DNA from: Caldilineaceae bacterium
GTDB lineage: Bacteria > Chloroflexota > Anaerolineae > Caldilineales > Caldilineaceae
Length of the DNA stretch: 64,000 bases
Direction: 5' to 3'
NCBI GenBank assembly: GCA_022821545.1
Contig: JAJEDJ010000050.1
Location: forward strand, 62,001 to 126,000
The translations under genes and the position numbers were made by a program. The notes under the pieces were generated by a model. It did not search any database and was not told where the DNA came from. It saw only the letters and a program-made list of their open reading frames with translations. Positions 14,910 to 23,696 of this stretch are shown one piece after another (within the stretch, counting starts at the first letter, position 1; each line of letters begins with the position of its first letter).

Positions 14910-15518
14910 ATGTTGGCGAAGCACGTTCGGCCAATGCTTTCTTCCGCGGTGGGCGCAATCGTACGCTGGCTGCATGGTATCGGCGTGACGCCGAACATGG
15001 TCTCTTTAGCCGGCTTTGCATTAACAGTCGGCGCGGCAGCCTTGCTGGCCGCGGGAAGTCTGCGTATCGGCGGTGGTGTGCTGTGGGTGGCGGCGATGTT
15101 CGATATGGTTGACGGCGCCCTGGCGCGCCTGAGCCAATCGGAGAGCAAGTTCGGCGCCTTTCTGGACAGTACGTTGGACCGTTACTCCGAGAGCATCACA
15201 TTCCTGGGGCTGGCGATATTTTTCGTCACTCAAAGTAACGCGCAGACCCACCTCATTCTGATCTTCCTGACGTTGGTCGGCTCCTGGGCGGTCAGCTACA
15301 CTCGGGCCCGGGCTGAAGGGCTGGATGTCGAGTGTAAGGCGGGCATTCTACAGAGACCGGAGCGCCTCGTCCTGCTCATTGCCGGGCTGATTCTGGGACT
15401 TGTGCTGCCTGTCCTGTGGGTGCTGGCGGTGATGACGAACATCACTGCGGTCCAGCGCATCCATGAAGTCTACGTGCGTACGTCGACATCCCGAAGTAAC
15501 GAGCGCGCAGGCAACTGA
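14910..15518 (+). CDS. CDP-alcohol phosphatidyltransferase family protein
   Basis: A 202-residue integral membrane enzyme that joins a CDP-lipid to an alcohol acceptor. The diagnostic motif D-x2-DG-x2-AR-x8-G-x3-D-x3-D is complete in DMVDGALARLSQ through FLDSTLDR. About five further hydrophobic segments follow. It could make phosphatidylglycerophosphate, phosphatidylinositol phosphate or a related headgroup; the acceptor is not readable from sequence. The start at 14910 follows GAGAGA and lies downstream of a good promoter; longer in-frame starts (for example 14820) would overlap that promoter. The gene stands alone between the phosphoesterase and ffh. Confidence 0.85.
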   Translation: MLAKHVRPMLSSAVGAIVRWLHGIGVTPNMVSLAGFALTVGAAALLAAGSLRIGGGVLWVAAMFDMVDGALARLSQSESKFGAFLDSTLDRYSESITFLGLAIFFVTQSNAQTHLILIFLTLVGSWAVSYTRARAEGLDVECKAGILQRPERLVLLIAGLILGLVLPVLWVLAVMTNITAVQRIHEVYVRTSTSRSNERAGN

Positions 15519-15600
15519 GACAGGCACATCCTTCCTCCGCAATGTGCGCGTTCTGAAGACCCCCGCCCCGCTTTGCCTGTTATCCCGGCCACTCTCTCTA

Positions 15601-15628
15601 TTGGCGGAAATACCCAATTCAGTATAGA
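15601..15628 (+). promoter_or_regulatory. candidate ffh promoter
   Basis: TTGGCG (15601-15606), 16 bases, and TATAGA (15623-15628), about 140 bases before the ffh start. The -35 box recurs before moxR. Confidence 0.45.
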
Positions 15629-15769
15629 CTTTGGAGACTGGTTTCGCGAGGCGCGACCGGGATTGCCCTGTGTGACTTGGCAATTAGCCGGCACACCCGT
15701 TCCAGACTGCAATAAGTTTTCAGTGTTCTCGCAGAACGGCGATTGAGAGAAGCAGGCGGGAAGGTCTAC

Positions 15770-17161
15770 GTGTTTGAAAGTTTGTCTGACAAACTGCAAG
15801 GCGTTTTTGAGAATCTGGCCACTCGCGGCAGGCTCTCGGAACGCGATGTGAACGCGGCACTGCGCGAAGTACGGCTGGCTCTTCTTGAGGCCGACGTCAA
15901 CTATAAAGTCGTCAGAGAGTTCGTCGGGCGGATAAAGGAGCGGGCAATCGGTTTGGAGGTGATGGAAAGCCTCACGCCGGCTCAGCAGGTCGTCAAGATC
16001 GTCAATGAGGAGTTGGTCAAGCTTCTGGGTGATCCGGCTCCGCTGAATCTGTCCGGGCCGCCTCCTCTCGTTCTCATGCTGGTTGGTCTGCAGGGCGCGG
16101 GCAAAACGACGATGGCCGCCAAACTTGCGCTGCGTCTGCGCAAGCAGGGGCAACGCCCTTTGCTGGTCGCAGCTGACATTTACCGACCGGCGGCGATCGC
16201 GCAGTTGGAGACCTTGGGCCGGCAGATCGATATTCCGGTCCACAACGAGGGAACAGAGGTCGCGCCCAGCAGTATCGTCAAGAATGCGATGCGAATTGCC
16301 CGGGAGAAAGCCTATACCGTCCTGATTCTGGACACGGCCGGCCGGTTACAGATCGATGAGGCGATGATGCAGGAATTGGAGCAGATTCGCCTGGTGGCGC
16401 GACCTGCGGACGTCCTGTTGGTGGTCGACGCCATGACAGGTCAGGAGGCCGTATCCGTCGCCCAGGGCTTCCACGAGCGGGTGCCGGTGACGGGCCTGGT
16501 TATGACGAAGATTGATGGGGATGCCAGGGGCGGGGCGGCGCTCAGCATTCGCCAGGTAACGGGCGTTCCCATAAAATTTCTTGGCACCAGCGAAAAGATG
16601 GACGGTCTCGAACCGTTCCATTCGGACCGGCTGGCAGGGCGAATTCTCGGAATGGGCGATGTGCTTACGCTTATCGAGAAGGCTTCGGACGGCATCAGTG
16701 AAGAGGATGCCCTGGCCATGGAAGAGAGGTTGGCCGGCGGTCAGTTCGATTTTGAAGATTTCCGCGATCAGCTGCAAAAGCTTCAGCGGCTGGGCTCAAT
16801 CCAGGACATTTTGAAGATGGTTCCGGGCATGGGGCAGATGGCCAGGCAACTCGACGGCCAGGACCTCAATTCCGACCTGAAGCAGATTGAAGCAATCATC
16901 AATAGCATGACCACGCAGGAACGACGCCTGCCCAGTGTGCTGAATGCAAGCCGGCGGCGGCGGATCGCAGGTGGGAGCGGCACAACCGTTGAGGACGTCA
17001 ATCAGCTCGTCAAACGTTTCCGCGACATGCAGAAGATGATGAAGCAGGCTGGCATGCTCGGCGATCAGCGTGGAACGAAAAAGAAGCGGCGACGACGGCG
17101 TCAGCGCGAACCGGATTCCGAGGGTATTCTTGCGTCGTTGCGTCAGGGACGCCTTTCCTAA
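15770..17161 (+). CDS. ffh: signal recognition particle protein Ffh
   Basis: The SRP GTPase that binds signal peptides and 4.5S RNA and delivers ribosomes to FtsY. 463 residues from a GTG at 15770, preceded by GGGAAGG; this gives the canonical MFESLSDKLQ start, whereas an upstream TTG would add nine unrelated residues. The N domain leads to the G domain with GLQGAGKTT, DIYRPAAI, DTAGRLQIDE and TKIDGDARGG. The M domain holds the methionine-rich KMVPGMGQMARQ and SRRRRIAGGSGT. A basic tail (KKKRRRRRQ) follows, common in this family. It heads a conserved ffh-rpsP-khpA-rimM block; FtsY is also in this window. Confidence 0.95.
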   Translation: MFESLSDKLQGVFENLATRGRLSERDVNAALREVRLALLEADVNYKVVREFVGRIKERAIGLEVMESLTPAQQVVKIVNEELVKLLGDPAPLNLSGPPPLVLMLVGLQGAGKTTMAAKLALRLRKQGQRPLLVAADIYRPAAIAQLETLGRQIDIPVHNEGTEVAPSSIVKNAMRIAREKAYTVLILDTAGRLQIDEAMMQELEQIRLVARPADVLLVVDAMTGQEAVSVAQGFHERVPVTGLVMTKIDGDARGGAALSIRQVTGVPIKFLGTSEKMDGLEPFHSDRLAGRILGMGDVLTLIEKASDGISEEDALAMEERLAGGQFDFEDFRDQLQKLQRLGSIQDILKMVPGMGQMARQLDGQDLNSDLKQIEAIINSMTTQERRLPSVLNASRRRRIAGGSGTTVEDVNQLVKRFRDMQKMMKQAGMLGDQRGTKKKRRRRRQREPDSEGILASLRQGRLS

Positions 17162-17198
17162 AGGAATAGACCGCAGGGAAGCTGTAGCGCAAAAGCAG

Positions 17199-17229
17199 GC
17201 CGGGCTCGTAACCGGCGAACCGTTTTTTT
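17199..17229 (+). terminator. weak intrinsic terminator or attenuator after ffh
   Basis: A five-base-pair stem GCCGG / CCGGC (17199-17203, 17212-17216) with an eight-base loop is followed six bases later by T7 (17223-17229). The stem is short and the T run is offset, so termination is probably partial, separating ffh from rpsP. Confidence 0.35.
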
Positions 17230-17268
17230 CATAATGCACGAGAACTAGCAACCAAGGAGTCATAATCA

Positions 17269-17580
17269 GTGGTCCGCATCCGTTTGCGCCGCATGGGCGC
17301 CAAAAAGAAGCCATTTTACCGCATTGTCGTGGCCGATCAACGCAGCCCGCGCGATGGTCGATTTATCGAAAACATCGGCACCTACGATCCATTGACCGAT
17401 CCACCTACTGTCAACGTCAAGACCGAACGCGCCGGTCACTGGTTGCGTGTCGGCGCCCAGCCCAGTGAGGCCGTGGCCCGGTTGCTGAAAAAAACCGGAA
17501 TCACAGATGAAAGCGGCAAACTGAAAGAGATTGAAGCCGACGCAGCCGAGGCAACGCCGGCAGAGCCGGAAGCTGCCTGA
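17269..17580 (+). CDS. rpsP: 30S ribosomal protein S16
   Basis: Small-subunit ribosomal protein S16, 103 residues, starting at GTG 17269 with AAGGAG nine bases upstream. The family start [23 protein letters not shown] is intact, followed by [16 protein letters not shown] and [13 protein letters not shown] short acidic C-terminal tail ([15 protein letters not shown]) extends beyond the minimal protein. It lies 15 bases from khpA, the standard gene order. Confidence 0.97.
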   Translation: MVRIRLRRMGAKKKPFYRIVVADQRSPRDGRFIENIGTYDPLTDPPTVNVKTERAGHWLRVGAQPSEAVARLLKKTGITDESGKLKEIEADAAEATPAEPEAA

Positions 17581-17595
17581 TAAAGAGAGCATCCG

Positions 17596-17823
17596 ATGAA
17601 AGAACTGGTCGAATTCATGGCAAAAGCTCTCGTGGAATCTCCCGATGACGTGCATGTGTCCGAACGTGTTTATCGGGAAAGGGTTGTCCTGCGTCTGCAG
17701 GTCGCTCAGGAGGATGCCGGAAGAGTGATCGGCAAGAACGGGAGAGTAGCCAACGCTATGCGGTCCGTGCTGAAGGTCGCGTCGGTTCGCCAGTCGCGCG
17801 ATGTGATACTGAAAATCATGTAG
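17596..17823 (+). CDS. khpA: KH domain RNA-binding protein KhpA
   Basis: A 75-residue single-KH-domain protein of the KhpA/YlqC family. It starts MKELVEFMAKALVESPDDV and carries the GxxG loop in VIGKNGRVANAMRSVLK. KhpA pairs with KhpB in other bacteria and binds many RNAs. Position between rpsP and rimM is the conserved one. A long hairpin lies in the 157 bases after it. Confidence 0.93.
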   Translation: MKELVEFMAKALVESPDDVHVSERVYRERVVLRLQVAQEDAGRVIGKNGRVANAMRSVLKVASVRQSRDVILKIM

Positions 17824-17894
17824 CTGCCCCAACGTTTCAATTCCTCAGCTGCAGGCGGACTCCCTTCCACTGCCCGTTTCCGCGACCGCAAACT

Positions 17895-17933
17895 GGCCCG
17901 CCCGGTCCCTGGCGCCCCAGGGGGAGGCGGGCC
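17895..17933 (+). other. strong two-tier hairpin between khpA and rimM
   Basis: An eight-base-pair outer stem GGCCCGCC / GGCGGGCC (17895-17902, 17926-17933) encloses an inner perfect stem CCCTGG - CGCC - CCAGGG. There is no U run after it, so it is not a standard terminator; it could be a processing or attenuation element within the ribosomal transcript. Confidence 0.55.
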
Positions 17934-17980
17934 TTGGAACATATTGCAGTGAGGAATAGGCAGTCACTTGATAGACCGGT

Positions 17981-18682
17981 ATGGGCAGCAAGTCCGAAAA
18001 CGCAACTGGCACAGACCGGTCACCCGATGCAAAAGGTGAGCCTGAGGACACTGGATTTGCCAGAATGAATGACCGATCGAAGCCAAAGCGCGGCCGGCCT
18101 GGCAGGGGTCGCCGTTCACGTGCGAGCCGCTTTCGCCAGCGTTCATCCTCGGTTCCTGACGGGCATCTGGCCGTCGGTCGAATCCTGGGCGCTCACGGTT
18201 TGCGGGGAGAGGTGAAGATTGAATCGCATACCGACTTTGACTCCCGCTTCGATCCGGGCCAGCAACTCCTGGTCGGGAAGGAGTTGCTCCTGGCTGAAAT
18301 CACATCGTCGCGGCCTCACAAAGGCATTTTCTTGGTCCAGTTCTCCGAGATTTCGGATAGATTCGGAGCCGAAGAACTCTACAATGAATGGCTGTACATT
18401 CCGGAAGAGGCTGCAATGGAGTTGGAAGAGGACTCCTTTTGGGTTCACGACATTGTCGGCTTGACAGCGCAAACAGAATCCAAAGGCCGGTTGGGCGAAG
18501 TGGTCGATGTCCTGTTTACCGGGGCAAACGAAGTCTACATAGTCCGACCGGCGCCGGGGGTCAACCGTGATCGGGATCTGCTGATCCCTGCCCTGGAGGA
18601 GGTTGTGCGACGTGTGGACATTGAGGCCGGAACGTTGACCGTTCGCCTGCAGCCAGGATTACTCGAAGAAAGTGGGGAGTAA
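17981..18682 (+). CDS. rimM: ribosome maturation factor RimM
   Basis: Assists 30S head maturation and binds S19. The 233-residue product has the N-terminal RimM domain from about residue 61 (GHLAVGRILGAHGLRGEVKI, then SHTDFDSRF) and the PRC-barrel part (DSFWVHDIVGLTAQTE, then LLIPALEEVVRRVD). The first 60 residues are a charged, Arg/Lys-rich extension absent from most RimM proteins. An internal ATG at 18065 or a later start could shorten it, and no clear ribosome site decides. trmD, which usually follows rimM, is missing; dprA comes next. Confidence 0.9.
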   Translation: MGSKSENATGTDRSPDAKGEPEDTGFARMNDRSKPKRGRPGRGRRSRASRFRQRSSSVPDGHLAVGRILGAHGLRGEVKIESHTDFDSRFDPGQQLLVGKELLLAEITSSRPHKGIFLVQFSEISDRFGAEELYNEWLYIPEEAAMELEEDSFWVHDIVGLTAQTESKGRLGEVVDVLFTGANEVYIVRPAPGVNRDRDLLIPALEEVVRRVDIEAGTLTVRLQPGLLEESGE

Positions 18683-18726
18683 TCGGGAGCCGGCAGCAGC
18701 CGGCATTTGAACTCTTTCCCGTGATT

Positions 18727-19809
18727 ATGGACGAGCGCGCCTTTTGGATAGCTTTTAACCGTGTTCCCGGCATTGGACCAACGCGGCTGACCGCGCTGTT
18801 GGAAAAGTGCGGCGGCATCGCCGCGGCCTGGAAGGCGCCCATTCAGACGCTGCAAGAGGCAGGACTCGACCGGCGCAGTATCGAAAACCTGTTGAATGCC
18901 CGCAAAAGTCTGGACCCCCAAGCAGAATTGGAAAGAGTCTTACGCCGTGGATTCGACGTCTTTTGCTGGGACAATAGCGGCTATCCGGCCAACCTGCGCA
19001 CGATTCCACAGCCTCCGCCGGTCTTGTACGTGCGGGGCCGGCTCGAGGAGCGGGACGAACTGGCAGTGGCCATTGTCGGCACGCGGCGGGCTTCCACCTA
19101 TGGGCGGGAGGTGGCCCGTGAACTGGGCGCCGAATTGGGGCGGCACGGCGTTACCGTGGTTAGCGGGCTGGCACTCGGTGTAGACACGATCGCACATCAG
19201 GCCGCCCTCGACGCCGGCGGCCGCACGATCGCCGTTTTGGGGAGCGGTGTCGACCAGATTTACCCGGCGAGAAACCGAAGGCTGGCGCTGCAGATCATCG
19301 AACAGGGCGCGCTGGTCAGCGAGTACCCGATGGGAACAAGGCCGGAAGCCAGCAACTTCCCACCCCGCAACCGCATCATCAGCGGGTTGAGTCTGTCGGT
19401 GATCGTTGTTGAAGCCGGTAGGCGCAGCGGCGCGTTGATTACTGCCAGCTTTGCCGCTGACCAGTCTCGTGATGTCTTTGCCGTTCCCGGTTCGATTCTC
19501 AGTCCGGGCAGCGACGGTTGCAACCGGTTGATTCGTGACGGCGCAATTCCCGTGACCTCTACCAGTGACCTCCTCGAACGTCTCCAGCTTGCCACCGCCT
19601 CCGCGCAGCAGGAGGCACGCGTCGCGGTCCCGGCATCGCCGGTAGAGGAGATGATTCTCCAACATATTTCGACCGAACCGCAGCACATGAACGAAATCGT
19701 GCGGGCAGCCCCCTTGGAGACCTCGGAGGTCAGCAGTTTGCTGGCAATGATGGAGCTCAAGGGCCTTGTACGCCAAGTGGGGCTGATGCAGTATGTACGC
19801 GCCAACTGA
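18727..19809 (+). CDS. dprA: DNA-processing protein DprA
   Basis: Loads RecA on incoming single-stranded DNA during natural transformation. 360 residues from the ATG at 18727 (a GTG at 18721 is in frame). The helix-hairpin-helix N-terminus (VPGIGPTRLTALLEKCGG) leads into the Rossmann domain with VGTRRASTYG, SGLALGVDTIAHQAAL, SEYPMGTRPEASNFPPRNRIISG, VEAGRRSGALITA and GSDGCNRLIRDGA, all intact. A C-terminal winged-helix domain (about 300-358) completes the long form. manC starts 12 bases downstream. Confidence 0.95.
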   Translation: MDERAFWIAFNRVPGIGPTRLTALLEKCGGIAAAWKAPIQTLQEAGLDRRSIENLLNARKSLDPQAELERVLRRGFDVFCWDNSGYPANLRTIPQPPPVLYVRGRLEERDELAVAIVGTRRASTYGREVARELGAELGRHGVTVVSGLALGVDTIAHQAALDAGGRTIAVLGSGVDQIYPARNRRLALQIIEQGALVSEYPMGTRPEASNFPPRNRIISGLSLSVIVVEAGRRSGALITASFAADQSRDVFAVPGSILSPGSDGCNRLIRDGAIPVTSTSDLLERLQLATASAQQEARVAVPASPVEEMILQHISTEPQHMNEIVRAAPLETSEVSSLLAMMELKGLVRQVGLMQYVRAN

Positions 19810-19821
19810 CACTGTCACCAA

Positions 19822-20898
19822 ATGTACGCTGTAATTCTGGCCGGCGGTGTAGGCACTCGCCTGTGGCCCCGCAGCCGGCAAAGCACACCCAAACAGTTCA
19901 CCGACGTCACCGCCAGCGGACGCACGATGATTCAGTCTACCGTCGCCCGGCTCGAGGGGTTGGTTAGCCCGGAGGACACTTATGTAATCACGGGCAGACG
20001 CTATGCCGATCTCTGTGCCCTGCAGTTGGACGGTCTGCCTGAATCGAATGTGCTGGTGGAGCCGGATGGCCGCAATACGGCACCCGCAATAGCTCTCGCT
20101 TGTGCTCATCTGAAACGGCGAGATCCGGATGAAGTGGTTGCGATACTGCCGGCAGACCACCTCATTCAGGATTGTCGCGGCTTCCAGAGTGCGTTGCGGC
20201 AGGCGGAGCGAAGCGCTCGCGAGGGCTATCTTTCCGTGTTGGGTATTGAACCGACAAAGGCTCACACCGGCTATGGTTACATTCAACGGGAGGAGGGGCA
20301 TCTGCCTCTTGCAGGTGATCTTCCGACCTATGCGGTAAGTCGCTTTCTGGAAAAGCCCGACCAGGCGACTGCCGAGCGCTTCCTGGCGGATGGCCGGTAT
20401 TATTGGAACGGCGGTATCTTCGTGAGCCGGATCGGGCGTCTGCTGGCTGAATATGAAAAACAGTTGCCCGACCTGTTTGATGCAATGAACTCCATTGCCG
20501 CTGCACTTGGCACAGGCGAGCAGGAAACCGTGCTGGCTGAAATCTGGCCGACCATGCCCGATGTATCGATAGACTACGGGCTCATGGAAGGGGCGAAAAA
20601 AGTGGCAGTGGTGCCGATGCAGGTTGGATGGAATGACATGGGGAGTTGGGATGCTCTTGAGGCAGTCGTTGCCGAAGATGAGGCCGGGAACTACCCTGTG
20701 GAAGGAGAGATCCTGCCGTTGAATAGCCGGGGCAACATTGTCGCGGCCCAACAGCGGCTGGTAGCGCTGATCGATGTCGACGACTTGATCGTGATTGATG
20801 CCGGGGACGCGCTGTTGATCGGCAAAAAGGAAAGTATTCAACAGGTAAAACAGGTCGTCGCCGAGTTGCAGGCCGCTGATCGCGGCGAACTCCTCTAA
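19822..20898 (+). CDS. manC: mannose-1-phosphate guanylyltransferase
   Basis: Makes GDP-mannose from mannose-1-phosphate and GTP for glycans. The 358-residue protein starts MYAVILAGGVGTRLWPRSR, with TPKQF as the pyrophosphorylase signature, then EPDGRNTAPAIALA, LPADH, FLEKPD and WNGGIF. Only the nucleotidyltransferase region is present, without the C-terminal isomerase domain of bifunctional enzymes. It is 12 bases from dprA, which is probably chance operon packing. GDP-mannose would feed the surface-glycan genes around 28-31 kb. Confidence 0.93.
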   Translation: MYAVILAGGVGTRLWPRSRQSTPKQFTDVTASGRTMIQSTVARLEGLVSPEDTYVITGRRYADLCALQLDGLPESNVLVEPDGRNTAPAIALACAHLKRRDPDEVVAILPADHLIQDCRGFQSALRQAERSAREGYLSVLGIEPTKAHTGYGYIQREEGHLPLAGDLPTYAVSRFLEKPDQATAERFLADGRYYWNGGIFVSRIGRLLAEYEKQLPDLFDAMNSIAAALGTGEQETVLAEIWPTMPDVSIDYGLMEGAKKVAVVPMQVGWNDMGSWDALEAVVAEDEAGNYPVEGEILPLNSRGNIVAAQQRLVALIDVDDLIVIDAGDALLIGKKESIQQVKQVVAELQAADRGELL

Positions 20899-20935
20899 CG
20901 TACCGTCGGTCGCGGCGAGAGTTGCAGACAGGAAT

Positions 20936-22240
20936 ATGATCGACCGTTACAGGTCACTCATCCATATGCTGATGGCCGGGCTGGTTGGGTTGACCCTCGG
21001 CCTGTTCATCGGCTGGTGGGTGTGGCCTGTACAGTGGATCGAGACGCCTGCGGCGGCTCCGGCAACAGCGCCGGCCGCGTCGGCGCCCGCTCAGTCCGTG
21101 GAGAGTCCGGCAGAAGAAAACAGGAGCTCCGATTCCGGTTATTCGGCCTTGATGGACCGGGTGAATCAGGGACTCCTGTACGTAGCGGCCGCGCTTCTTC
21201 TGGTCGGGGGCGTCGTCATCGGCTACCAGCTTCTGCGTCAATCTCAGGACAAGGACTCGAAGGAATCACCATTTCCGCTGCCTTTCAGCAGAAGACGCTC
21301 CAATCAGGCCACTGCCGCGCGTGACCGGCGTGCCCATTCTCCCCCTCTCGCAGGCAGACCGACAAGGCCCCGTCAACCCACCCTGAACTGGCTGCGCAGG
21401 GAAACCGAATCCGAGAATCCGGCCAATACGCAAGAGCCTGTATTCAGAGAACAGACTGTGAGGGAACAGTCTGTAAGGGAACAGTCCGTAAGGGAGCAGT
21501 CCTTCGACGGGCGGCAAACAGGTGAACACTCTCCCGCCTCCCCGGCGCCCGACCGCGACACTTCCCATCAGGAAGCTAGACCGCAAGAGCAACCTGTCGA
21601 AGCCGACCGCGAGCCGGGCGAACCTCTTTCACACGGCCCTCCTGAGGCCGCGATTCAAGAGAGCGGCGATAGGCAGGATGGCGAGCCGACCGTTGACTGG
21701 GACGGAGAAGAGCCGGCCCGGCAGGAGCCTGAGACCGTTGAAATCGTCCGCACTAAGGAGGAAATGCCGGCGGCGACCCACTCTTCAAGTCGCCAGCTTG
21801 GCCGCTTTGAGGCCAATTACGCTTTCGGCATCCAGACCTACGATGAGAGCTTTACCATCAACGCAGCGGACGGCGAATTGCTGGGCGCCTGCGGGATGGG
21901 TATCAATGAATCGGTGGACCGCGCTGCCGCGAATTCAGACCGGGTTAGACTGCTCGACGTCTGGCTGTATGACCGTTCGGCCGTTCAAAGCGTCAGCCAG
22001 TCCCTCGTCTCGCCTGGATTCGACGTGTCCGGTCTGGATGACCTCGCGGAGGACAGCGACTCGGATGCGCCGGTCCCGCTTGATGTCCGCCCCGGCCTCA
22101 CCTGCACACTTCGGTCAGACCACCTCGTCCTTGACTGCAAAATAGAGAGTGCAACATTTCTGGATGGCGAACAGGCGCCGACGCCCTTCCGCTCGGTCAG
22201 CGCAAGCCTGACTGTCTATGTGCAGCCGCAATCGGTGTAG
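20936..22240 (+). CDS. membrane protein of unknown function with pentapeptide repeats
   Basis: A 434-residue protein not assigned to a known family. A hydrophobic helix (residues 9-32) and a second (about 79-102) flank an Ala/Pro-rich loop. Residues about 105-285 are low-complexity, rich in Glu, Arg, Gln and Pro, and include four REQ(T/S)V-type pentapeptides encoded by 15-base tandem repeats. Residues 290-434 look folded (RFEANYAFGIQTYDESFTI, VSASLTVYVQPQ) and beta-rich, so probably a cytoplasmic or surface domain held on a disordered stalk. It follows manC by 37 bases and ends 24 bases from the convergent dgt. Confidence 0.6.
   Translation: MIDRYRSLIHMLMAGLVGLTLGLFIGWWVWPVQWIETPAAAPATAPAASAPAQSVESPAEENRSSDSGYSALMDRVNQGLLYVAAALLLVGGVVIGYQLLRQSQDKDSKESPFPLPFSRRRSNQATAARDRRAHSPPLAGRPTRPRQPTLNWLRRETESENPANTQEPVFREQTVREQSVREQSVREQSFDGRQTGEHSPASPAPDRDTSHQEARPQEQPVEADREPGEPLSHGPPEAAIQESGDRQDGEPTVDWDGEEPARQEPETVEIVRTKEEMPAATHSSSRQLGRFEANYAFGIQTYDESFTINAADGELLGACGMGINESVDRAAANSDRVRLLDVWLYDRSAVQSVSQSLVSPGFDVSGLDDLAEDSDSDAPVPLDVRPGLTCTLRSDHLVLDCKIESATFLDGEQAPTPFRSVSASLTVYVQPQSV
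21446..21505 (+). repeat. four 15-base tandem repeats within the membrane protein gene
   Basis: Four consecutive 15-base units with the pattern AGGGAACAGTCNGTA (slightly varied) encode the pentapeptide REQ(S/T)V, the last as REQSF. The units differ by one to four bases. Confidence 0.85.
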
Positions 22241-22264
22241 AAGGCTAGACGCGAAGTTTGCCGT

Positions 22265-23428
22265 TCAGACCGCCTCTTCCGGGTCAAACAGCCGGCGGTG
22301 CTCAGCGATGGCGTAGCGGTCGGTCATGCCCGCGATGTAATCGCAGACAGCGCGGTGCAGATCTCTGCCTGGGTCGGAAATGTTGGCCTGTGTTTCAGGC
22401 GGCAATTGGGCCGGCTCCTCGACAAATGCGGAAAAGAGGGCGCGAATCGTCCTGTCTGCCTTGGCCGCCATGCGGGCCACCCGGTAGTGCCGGTAGAAAC
22501 GTTCGTAAAGAAACCGTTTCAGTTCCCGGTTCTCCTCAGCCAGTTCATCCGAATATGCTGCCGCGTTGGTTGTTTGCGCCCGTAGATCAACGATGCTCCC
22601 GACGCCGGCGGCGCGCAGGTTCGCGGTTGTGGCCCGTATCGCGTCGTTGACTTCGATCCCAACCATCCGCCGGATGAATCGGTAACGGTCCAGGGGCTGA
22701 GTAAGGTCAATGGCGTTCGTCGACTCTCCAAGTGAGTCCAGGACGCGCCGGCTGATGGCCAGTTCCAGGAACGCGCCGGGGTTCAGGATTCCGGCCCGCA
22801 AGCCGTCGTCGGAGTCACTCGTGTTGTAAGCGATTTCGTCTGCCAGGTTACTTACCTGGCATTCCAACGTACCCTTTTCATCGGGACTGTAATCCTCGGC
22901 GTCGACGATGTCATAGTCGGTGTCGTGCTTCACCACCCCTTCACGCACCTCGTATGTCAGATTCAGCCCTGGATGATCAGTATAACGCCGCTCCAACCTG
23001 GTGATTATGCGATAAGTCTGCTTCTGGTGATCGTAGCCGCCGTGCCCTTGCATGAGTTCATCCAGGGTTTCTTCGCCAGTATGGCCGAACGGAGGATGTC
23101 CCAGGTCATGGGCGAGGCAGATCGCTTCCGTCAAATCTTCATTACAGGACAGGGTTCGGGCAAGTGTGCGGCCTATCTGGGCCACTTCGACGGTGTGGGT
23201 CAGGCGGTTACGGTAATGATCGCCTTCGTTGTAAACAAAGACCTGGGTCTTGTACTGGAGTCGCCGGAATGCCGTCGTGTGGATTATGCGGTCGCGGTCC
23301 CGCTGGTAGGCTGTGCGATAGGGGTGTTCGGCTACAGGATAGACCCGCCCGCGGCTGCGGCAGCTGGGCATGGCGTAGGCGGCCAGCTCTCTTTCTTCCC
23401 TCTGCTCCAGCTCTTCTCTGGTCACCAT
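22265..23428 (-). CDS. dgt: deoxyguanosinetriphosphate triphosphohydrolase family protein
   Basis: Cleaves dNTPs to nucleoside and triphosphate, controlling dNTP pools. The 387-residue protein begins MVTREELEQREERELAAYA, the usual dGTPase-like start, and carries the HD metal site in RLTHTVEVAQIGR and CLAHDLGHPPFGHTGE, then NLADEIAYNTSD and the C-terminal helices. An open frame extends 26 codons upstream to 23506 but those residues do not look family-like. Length near 390 fits the shorter dGTPase-like branch. It is divergent from ftsY. Confidence 0.9.
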   Translation of the reverse strand: MVTREELEQREERELAAYAMPSCRSRGRVYPVAEHPYRTAYQRDRDRIIHTTAFRRLQYKTQVFVYNEGDHYRNRLTHTVEVAQIGRTLARTLSCNEDLTEAICLAHDLGHPPFGHTGEETLDELMQGHGGYDHQKQTYRIITRLERRYTDHPGLNLTYEVREGVVKHDTDYDIVDAEDYSPDEKGTLECQVSNLADEIAYNTSDSDDGLRAGILNPGAFLELAISRRVLDSLGESTNAIDLTQPLDRYRFIRRMVGIEVNDAIRATTANLRAAGVGSIVDLRAQTTNAAAYSDELAEENRELKRFLYERFYRHYRVARMAAKADRTIRALFSAFVEEPAQLPPETQANISDPGRDLHRAVCDYIAGMTDRYAIAEHRRLFDPEEAV

Positions 23429-23643
23429 CGTCTTTGCCTGGGGCGGTAGAGGATCGAGGCTGTCTGAGTTTCCCCAAAGTGGTCCTGCAGAACGGGAGCT
23501 TCCCACAAAACTCAGTATACAGGTAGAGGACCCAATCCTGCCAACACGCTATTCAAGTTTGATTGCCAATCTGCTTGCGCGTCGTGGACGTTCCCATAGA
23601 CCGGCGCGTTTGCCATAGATGTTCTTTCTATCGTTCCCGCCCA

Positions 23644-23652
23644 TGCTATAAT
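23644..23652 (+). promoter_or_regulatory. extended -10 promoter of ftsY
   Basis: TGCTATAAT (23644-23652) is a perfect TGn-extended -10 box, about 45 bases before the ftsY start. No good -35 is seen, as is usual for extended -10 promoters. Confidence 0.55.
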
Positions 23653-23696
23653 TGCCTCGTGGACCGCCCGCAGAGCCTATCTCAGGAGACGCACAC

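Noticed and set aside
18940-20841. A 633-codon open frame on the minus strand
   Set aside because: It is antisense to dprA and manC, both with intact family motifs; the product has no recognisable domain and its His/Gln/Arg-rich composition is typical of a shadow frame in GC-rich DNA.
21446-21505. Possible CRISPR-like array
   Set aside because: The 15-base units are contiguous, without spacers, and keep the reading frame of the membrane protein.
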